From assembly GCF_002119685.1 (NCBI RefSeq), contig NZ_CP021108.1, positions 4,712,001-4,776,000 of the forward strand: 64,000 nt of DNA, in the 5' to 3' direction. Shown in pieces: positions 58,887 through 64,000 of the stretch. The DNA is from Bordetella genomosp. 8 (lineage in GTDB: Bacteria > Pseudomonadota > Gammaproteobacteria > Burkholderiales > Burkholderiaceae_B). Position 1 is the stretch's first letter; each line of letters opens with the position of its first letter. Made by a program: the position numbers and the translations under genes. The notes beneath the pieces are model-generated. The model did not search any database. It saw only the letters and a list, made by a program, of their open reading frames with translations, and was not told where the DNA came from.

Positions 58887-61745
58887 ATGCCTAGCCCGCA
58901 TCCCGAACGCCCCGATCCCGACGCCCTGCTGCGGGACATCGATGGGGCGGCGCAGCGCGCCGCGCGAGGCCGGCTGCGCCTGTATTTCGGCGCATCGGCC
59001 GGCGTCGGCAAGACCTACGCCATGCTGGCCGCGGCGGCCGCCCAGCGGACCGCCGGCGTCGACGTGCTGGCCGGCGTCGTGGAAACCCACGACCGGCGGG
59101 AAACCGCCGCGCTGCTGGACGGCATCCCGTCGCTGCCGCGCGTCGACCACGCGTATCGCGGGCACGCGCTGCCGGAATTCGACCTGGACGGCGCGCTGGC
59201 GCGGCGGCCGGCCCTGATACTGGTCGACGAACTGGCGCATTCGAACGCGCCGGGCGCCCGCCATGCCAAGCGCTGGCAGGACGTGGAAGAACTGCTGGCC
59301 GCCGGCATCGACGTCTGGAGCACCCTGAACGCGCAACACCTGGACAGCCTGAACCAGGCGGTGCGCAGCATCACCGGCATCCCGGTCTGGGAAACCGTGC
59401 CCGACCGGCTGTTCGACGCCGCCGATGAAGTCGTGCTGGTCGACCTGCCGCCGGACGAGCTGCTGCGGCGGCTGCGGGATGGCAAGGTCTACATGCCGGA
59501 ACAGGCCCGCCACGCCGCGCGCAATTTCTTCCGCAAGGGCAATCTGATCGCCCTGCGCGAACTGGCGCTGCGCCGCATGGCCGAACGGGTCGACGACGAC
59601 GTCCAGGCCTACCGGCGCGATCGCGCGGTGGAAACCGTGTGGCGCACGCGCGAAGCCGTCGTGGCCTGCCTGGCGGCGGACGAGGAAGCCGAACACGTGG
59701 TGCGGGCCGCGCACCGCCTGGCGCAGCAGCTGGACGGCGAGCTCCATGTGGTCACGGTGGAAACGCCCGCCCTGGTCGAGCCATCCGCGGCGCAGCGGCT
59801 GGCGCTGCAAGGCGCCCTGGCGACGGCGCGCGACCTGGACGCGCGCGTCGAAACGCTGGGCGGGGCGGACATGGTGCGGGCCCTGGTGGGCTACGTGCGC
59901 CGGCACAACATCACCAAGGCCGTGATCGGCCGCACGCGGGCGGGACGCGGCCTGGGCACGCGCTGGCGTGCCTGGCTGGCCACGCTGCTATCGCCGGCGG
60001 GCCTGTTGCGGCGCCGCAGCTTCGCCGATCTGCTGGCCGCGGGCTGCCCCGAACTGGACGTCATGCGGCTGGCCGCGCCATCGCAGCCGGCCACCGCGCG
60101 CACCGGGTCGATGCGGCTGGGCGCACCGCCCGCCGTCGATGCGGGGCCCGCGGCCGCCGCGCCGGGCGGGCCGAGGCCGCCCGCGCGATACGGCGGCTAC
60201 GCCTGGGCCTGCGTCTATTGCGCGATCGCCACCTTGATCGGACTGGCGGCCTTCCCCGCGCTGCACCAGACCAACATCGCCATGTGCTACCTGCTGGCGG
60301 TCATGGCCGTCGCGCTGCGGCATGGCCGCGGACCGGCGGCGCTGGCATCGGTCATCAGCGTGGCGGCCTTCGATTTCTTCTTCGTGTTGCCCCTGCGCTC
60401 TTTCGCCGTTTCGGACGTACAGTACCTGGTGACTTTCCTGGTGCTGCTGGCCGTGGGCCTGCTGGTCGGCCAGCTGACGGCCGGCCTGCGCCTGCTGGCA
60501 TTGTCCTCGGCACGGCGCGAAAGCGTCGCGCGCGGCCTGTACGAATTCGCGCGCGAGCTGTCGTCGGCCCTGCTGCCGGAACAGATCGTCACGGCGGCAT
60601 CGTCCTATGTGAATGCCGCCTTCGGCACGCCCTGCGCGCTGCTGCTGCTGGGCGGCGACGACCGCCTCTCGCTGAGCAACGCCGACACACCGCTCCAGGC
60701 GGCGCGCCCGGTCGAAACGGCCCTGGCGCAGTGGGTATTCGACCACGGGCAACCCGCCGGTTGCGGCACCAACACGTTGTCCAGCAGCCCGCTGCTGTAC
60801 CTGCCGCTGAAGGCCCCCATGCGCACCCGTGGCGTGCTGGTGCTGGAACCGCCGGGCGGCGCGGCCTTCATGACCTCGCCGGACCGGCCGCAACTGGACG
60901 CCTACGCCACCCTGATCGCCATCGCCATCGAGCGCGTGCACTACGTGGACGTCGCGCAGCAGGCGCTGGTCAGCATGGCCTCGGAACAATTGCGCAGCTC
61001 GCTGCTGTCGGCGATTTCGCACGACCTGCGCACGCCGCTGACCAGCCTGGTGGGCATGACGGACACGCTGATGCGCGATCCGGATGCGCTGAGCCCGGCG
61101 CAACGCGAGATCGCGTTGGCCATGCGCGAACAGGCGCGCCGCATGCACGCCATGGTGGTCAATCTGCTGGACATGGCCCGGCTGCAGAACCGCGAGGTCA
61201 CGCTGCGCAAGGAATGGCAGTCGGTGGAAGAGCTGGTCGGCGCCGCCATCGCCGAGATGCGCGAGCCGCTGCGCCAGCATACCGTCTCCGTGGCGCCCCT
61301 GTCCGACCTGCCGCTGGTGGAATGCGACGGCGTGCTGATGCAACGCGTGCTGTGCAATCTGCTGGAGAACGCCGCCAAATACACGCCGCCCGGCAGCCAC
61401 GTGTACATCGACGCCATCGTGCGCGAAAGCGAGATCCTGGTGCGCGTCGCCGACGACGGACCGGGTGTGCCGGCGGGCCAGGAAACCGCCATCTTCGACA
61501 AATTCGTGCGCGGCGAGCGCGAATCGGCCACGCCGGGCGCCGGCCTGGGCCTGGCGGTCTGCCAGGCCATCGTGCAGGCGCACCAGGGCCGCATCCGCGT
61601 GGAGCCTGGCGAGCCTCCCTATGCCGGCGCGCGCTTCGTGGTCGAGCTGCCGCTGACGCGCGCGCCCGCCGTCGCGCCCGAACCGCCGGCAACATCCCTG
61701 CCCGGCGAAGCAACGGGCCGCGCCGCCCCCATCCACACGGAATGA
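58887..61745 (+). CDS. kdpD: Sensor histidine kinase KdpD
   Basis: KdpD is the membrane sensor of potassium limitation that phosphorylates KdpE. The 952-residue protein has the cytosolic KdpD domain with a Walker-A-like GASAGVGKTYAMLAAAA (about residues 35-50), LVDELAHSNAPGARHAKRWQ, a USP-type domain (about 250-375), four transmembrane helices (about 440-540), a GAF-like domain and the kinase core with H712 in SAISHDLRTPLTSLVG. Later motifs are the N-box LLENAAKYTPPGSH and G-boxes ADDGPGVP and GAGLGLAV. Upstream in-frame stops set the ATG. It follows kdpC by 78 bases. Confidence 0.97.
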   Translation: MPSPHPERPDPDALLRDIDGAAQRAARGRLRLYFGASAGVGKTYAMLAAAAAQRTAGVDVLAGVVETHDRRETAALLDGIPSLPRVDHAYRGHALPEFDLDGALARRPALILVDELAHSNAPGARHAKRWQDVEELLAAGIDVWSTLNAQHLDSLNQAVRSITGIPVWETVPDRLFDAADEVVLVDLPPDELLRRLRDGKVYMPEQARHAARNFFRKGNLIALRELALRRMAERVDDDVQAYRRDRAVETVWRTREAVVACLAADEEAEHVVRAAHRLAQQLDGELHVVTVETPALVEPSAAQRLALQGALATARDLDARVETLGGADMVRALVGYVRRHNITKAVIGRTRAGRGLGTRWRAWLATLLSPAGLLRRRSFADLLAAGCPELDVMRLAAPSQPATARTGSMRLGAPPAVDAGPAAAAPGGPRPPARYGGYAWACVYCAIATLIGLAAFPALHQTNIAMCYLLAVMAVALRHGRGPAALASVISVAAFDFFFVLPLRSFAVSDVQYLVTFLVLLAVGLLVGQLTAGLRLLALSSARRESVARGLYEFARELSSALLPEQIVTAASSYVNAAFGTPCALLLLGGDDRLSLSNADTPLQAARPVETALAQWVFDHGQPAGCGTNTLSSSPLLYLPLKAPMRTRGVLVLEPPGGAAFMTSPDRPQLDAYATLIAIAIERVHYVDVAQQALVSMASEQLRSSLLSAISHDLRTPLTSLVGMTDTLMRDPDALSPAQREIALAMREQARRMHAMVVNLLDMARLQNREVTLRKEWQSVEELVGAAIAEMREPLRQHTVSVAPLSDLPLVECDGVLMQRVLCNLLENAAKYTPPGSHVYIDAIVRESEILVRVADDGPGVPAGQETAIFDKFVRGERESATPGAGLGLAVCQAIVQAHQGRIRVEPGEPPYAGARFVVELPLTRAPAVAPEPPATSLPGEATGRAAPIHTE

Positions 61746-61755
61746 CAGACGGACG

Positions 61756-62448
61756 ATGTTCGACTTCCAACCCACCGTATTGCTTATCGAAGACGATGCC
61801 AACATCCGGCGCTTCGTCCGCACCGCCCTGCAGGACGAAGGCTGCGCCGTATTCGAAGCCGAGACCGTGCAGCGCGGCCTGATCGAGGCCGGCACCCGGC
61901 AACCGGACGTGGTCATCCTGGACCTTGGCCTGCCCGACGGCGACGGCATGACGCTGATGGGCGAACTGCGCACCTGGACGGAAGTGCCGGTACTGGTGCT
62001 GTCCGCGCGGACCGCCGAAACCGACAAGATCGCGGCCCTGGATGCGGGCGCCGACGACTATCTGGTCAAGCCCTTCGGCGTGGGAGAACTGCTGGCGCGG
62101 CTGCGCGTGCTGCTGCGCCGCCATGGCCGCGGCGGCGCCGGCAATGCCGCCGAGATCGCCTTCGGCGACGTGCACGTCGACTTTTCCAAGCGCGTCGTGC
62201 AACGCAACGGCCAGCACGTCCATCTGACCGGCATGGAGTATCGCCTGCTCGCGGCGCTGATCGCGCATCGCGGCAAGGTGATGACGCATCGCGAGCTGCT
62301 GCGCGAGGTGTGGGGACCTTCGCATGTCGAAAGCAATCACTATCTGCGCATCTACATGGGCCACCTGCGGCAAAAGCTGGAGGCCGACCCGGCACAGCCG
62401 GCCTTCCTGCTGACCGAGATCGGCGTCGGCTACCGCTTCGCGGGCTAG
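61756..62448 (+). CDS. kdpE: Response regulator KdpE
   Basis: KdpE is the OmpR/PhoB-type response regulator that activates kdpFABC when phosphorylated by KdpD. The 230-residue protein has the receiver domain with acidic pair E12/D13 in LLIEDDANI, phospho-acceptor D56 in VVILDLGLPDGDG, the conserved LSARTAETDKIAALDAGADD stretch with K in YLVKPFG, and a C-terminal winged helix (LTGMEYRLLAALIAHRGKVM ... SNHYLRIYMGHLRQKLE). It starts ten bases after the kdpD stop. Confidence 0.97.
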   Translation: MFDFQPTVLLIEDDANIRRFVRTALQDEGCAVFEAETVQRGLIEAGTRQPDVVILDLGLPDGDGMTLMGELRTWTEVPVLVLSARTAETDKIAALDAGADDYLVKPFGVGELLARLRVLLRRHGRGGAGNAAEIAFGDVHVDFSKRVVQRNGQHVHLTGMEYRLLAALIAHRGKVMTHRELLREVWGPSHVESNHYLRIYMGHLRQKLEADPAQPAFLLTEIGVGYRFAG

Positions 62449-62511
62449 CTTTATATCGCGCTTACGCCGCCACCCCGTCTTTTGAGCCGGCGTTTACGCG
62501 TTTCTCCCTAT

Positions 62512-62532
62512 CGTTGCGCTTCTTTCGCAACG
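62512..62532. other. Leader hairpin of the TorF-type protein gene
   Basis: Seven-base arms cgttgcg/cgcaacg enclose a 7-base loop, ending 19 bases before the ATG and just before the AGGAGA site. It may form in the mRNA leader and influence translation, or act as a weak terminator for kdpDE. No clear T-run follows. Confidence 0.45.
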
Positions 62533-62551
62533 CGCAATACAGGAGAACCGC

Positions 62552-63361
62552 ATGCGCTACGCCAGTCCCCGATCCGCCAGGCATATGCTATTCGCCACCA
62601 CGGCGCTTGCCGTCGCCGCCGCATGGACGGGCCCCGCCGCGCGCGCGCAAAGCGCGGCCGGCGATCAGTCCGGTGGTGACCAGTCCGCCGCGCCATACAG
62701 CCTGACCGCCAACGTCACCCTGGCATCGCAGTACCGCTATCGCGGGCTCATGCAGACCGACAACAAGCCCGCCATCCAGGGCGGCTTCGACTTCAGCCAC
62801 CAGAGCGGCTTCTACATCGGCAACTGGAACTCGAACATCAGCTGGCTTTCGGACAGCAACTCCGACGTCTCCGCGCCCGTCGAGATGGACTTCTACGGCG
62901 GCTATCGCGGCACCTTCACGCAGGACGTGCCGTTCGACTTCGGCGTGCTGAAGTACTATTACCCCGGCGACTATCCCAGCGGCTTCACCAACCCGGACAC
63001 GACCGAACTGTACGGCAGCGTCGGCTACCGGACGACCACGCTCAAGTATTCGTACGCGGTATCCAACCTGTTCGGCTTCGCCAAGAGCAAGGGCAGCCAG
63101 TATTTCGACCTGAGCGGCAATTACGATGTGGGCGTGTGGGGCCTGACGCTGAACACGCACGTCGGCTACCAGTACGTGCGCAACGTCGACAACGCGTCCT
63201 ACTACGACTGGAAGCTGGGACTGACCAAGGACCTGGGCCAGGGCCTGGGCGTATCGGTGGCTTACATCGACACCAACGCGCATCGCGACGTATATACCAA
63301 CTCCCAGGACCGGTTCATGGGCCGCGGCACGGTGGTGGCTTCCATCACGAAGACGTTCTGA
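62552..63361 (+). CDS. TorF family putative porin
   Basis: This is a 269-residue predicted outer-membrane beta-barrel. A signal peptide of about 32 residues ends near ARAQS, then aromatic-rich beta strands alternate with turns: SLTANVTLASQYRYRGLMQT, a family hallmark, GGFDFSHQSGFYIGNWNSNI, and the C-terminal strand GTVVASITKTF ending in Phe, as in most outer-membrane proteins. AGGAGA precedes the ATG. The family is widespread and its role is unknown. It lies downstream of kdpE, with a gap of about 100 bases holding a hairpin. Confidence 0.88.
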   Translation: MRYASPRSARHMLFATTALAVAAAWTGPAARAQSAAGDQSGGDQSAAPYSLTANVTLASQYRYRGLMQTDNKPAIQGGFDFSHQSGFYIGNWNSNISWLSDSNSDVSAPVEMDFYGGYRGTFTQDVPFDFGVLKYYYPGDYPSGFTNPDTTELYGSVGYRTTTLKYSYAVSNLFGFAKSKGSQYFDLSGNYDVGVWGLTLNTHVGYQYVRNVDNASYYDWKLGLTKDLGQGLGVSVAYIDTNAHRDVYTNSQDRFMGRGTVVASITKTF

Positions 63362-63371
63362 CGGCGCAGGG

Positions 63372-64000
63372 TCACGGTCGGCTGAGCCGGTTGAGGAATG
63401 CCGCCGTGACCGCGCCCACCAGGCAGACCGCTACCAGGAAATAAAGCGGCGCCATGATGTCAACCGCCATCCACAGCGAGATCACGATCGGTGTCAGGCC
63501 ACCAAAGATCGCATAGGCGAGGTTGTACGAAAAGGAAATTCCGGTGAACCGGATCTCAGGCGGAAAAACCCCGACCATGGCGGAAGGCACGACGCCGATA
63601 ACGCCCAATGCGGTCCCCGTGATCGCATAAAGCGTCAACCAGGAAGTGGTGCTGGCATTCGGATCCGAGATGCCGCGATAGAAGGCATAGAACGTCATGG
63701 CGAGCAGGACGCATCCGACCTGCAGGACCCGGCGCTGGCCGAATCGGTCGGCCAGCATCCCCGCCACCGCGCAGGCGAGCGTCAGGCAAAAGGTCGCGAT
63801 ACTGCTGCCGACGAGGGCCGTTGTCGCGTCGACGTGAAAGCTCTTCTGCATCAGGATCGGCATCATCAGCACGATCACGATGATCGCGCCCGCCAGCAGG
63901 GACGTCAGCAACATCGAAACCGCTACCTGCGCACGGTACTGCCGCAGGACGGTCTTGACCGGCATCTCCTTTGCCAGCTGCTTATTGCGCTTGATCTCGT
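63372..64000 (-). CDS. MFS transporter, C-terminal part (5' end outside window)
   Basis: This is a partial major-facilitator-superfamily transporter. The frame stays open to the window edge (upstream residues read EIKRNKQLAKE). About 209 residues are visible, with about six helices and the loop LADRFGQRRVLQVG, the usual MFS motif A in the second half, and GVFPPEIRFTGISFSYNLAY, typical of the metabolite:H+ symporter (MHS) branch. It converges on the TorF-type gene with ten bases between stops. The substrate cannot be told from the fragment. Confidence 0.85.
   Translation of the reverse strand, partial: EIKRNKQLAKEMPVKTVLRQYRAQVAVSMLLTSLLAGAIIVIVLMMPILMQKSFHVDATTALVGSSIATFCLTLACAVAGMLADRFGQRRVLQVGCVLLAMTFYAFYRGISDPNASTTSWLTLYAITGTALGVIGVVPSAMVGVFPPEIRFTGISFSYNLAYAIFGGLTPIVISLWMAVDIMAPLYFLVAVCLVGAVTAAFLNRLSRP

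Overview
The window is high-GC, densely coded DNA of the Bordetella/Achromobacter type (Alcaligenaceae, Betaproteobacteria). The main pointers are four separate Bug/TTT-type periplasmic receptors next to catabolic genes, the trxB/ftsK/lolA and rarA/serS housekeeping blocks, and a kdpFABC-kdpDE cluster. No rRNA, tRNA, CRISPR, integrase or IS element was recognised. Family names come from motifs and gene order; no database search was run.

Layout. (1) 1-2060: end of cydA, then cydB and a tiny DUF2474 membrane protein, a bd-type quinol oxidase. (2) 2057-12598: small catabolic units: a NodB-type deacetylase with a Bug receptor and a GntR/UTRA regulator; a DUF1348 protein with a TetR regulator and paired palindromes; and a GntR/FCD-controlled run of FAH-family hydrolase, Bug receptor, 2Fe-2S subunit, molybdenum hydroxylase large subunit and a leaderless ModA-like protein. 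(3) 12673-16812: small envelope or hypothetical proteins, a 32-bp palindromic terminator, serS and rarA. (4) 16984-29696: a five-gene minus-strand locus made of a TolC-like lipoprotein, a periplasmic adaptor, a 2275-residue repeat protein with an N-terminal LEPR motif and DUF4347 domain, a membrane adaptor with a cytosolic head, and an M50 metalloprotease fused to an adaptor. It has no ABC ATPase and is the most unusual element here. (5) 29954-39669: a D-amino-acid or N-acyl-D-amino-acid utilisation operon with a PLP lyase, Opp-type ABC importer, RpiR regulator, D-aminoacylase and RidA. (6) 39698-44639: LysR, an AidB-like acyl-CoA dehydrogenase, a Bug receptor and a class III CoA-transferase. 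(7) 44670-49664: a small lipoprotein, lolA, ftsK, trxB and an Smr protein. (8) 49938-53569: a Bug receptor and a two-component sodium:solute symporter. (9) 53570-62448: a structured leader, a microprotein, kdpFABC and kdpDE. (10) 62552-64000: a TorF-type outer-membrane protein and the end of an MFS transporter.

Architecture. In Escherichia coli ftsK-lolA-rarA-serS is contiguous with trxB nearby. Here lolA and rarA keep the same orientation but are about 28 kb apart, and the repeat-protein locus and the two catabolic clusters sit between them. The block therefore looks inserted into, or rearranged within, a conserved housekeeping neighbourhood, although no recombinase or attachment site is visible.

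Most long open frames opposite or offset to these genes are GC-driven shadows and are left out. Starts were chosen from ribosome binding sites, family N-termini and operon overlaps; uncertain ones are flagged.
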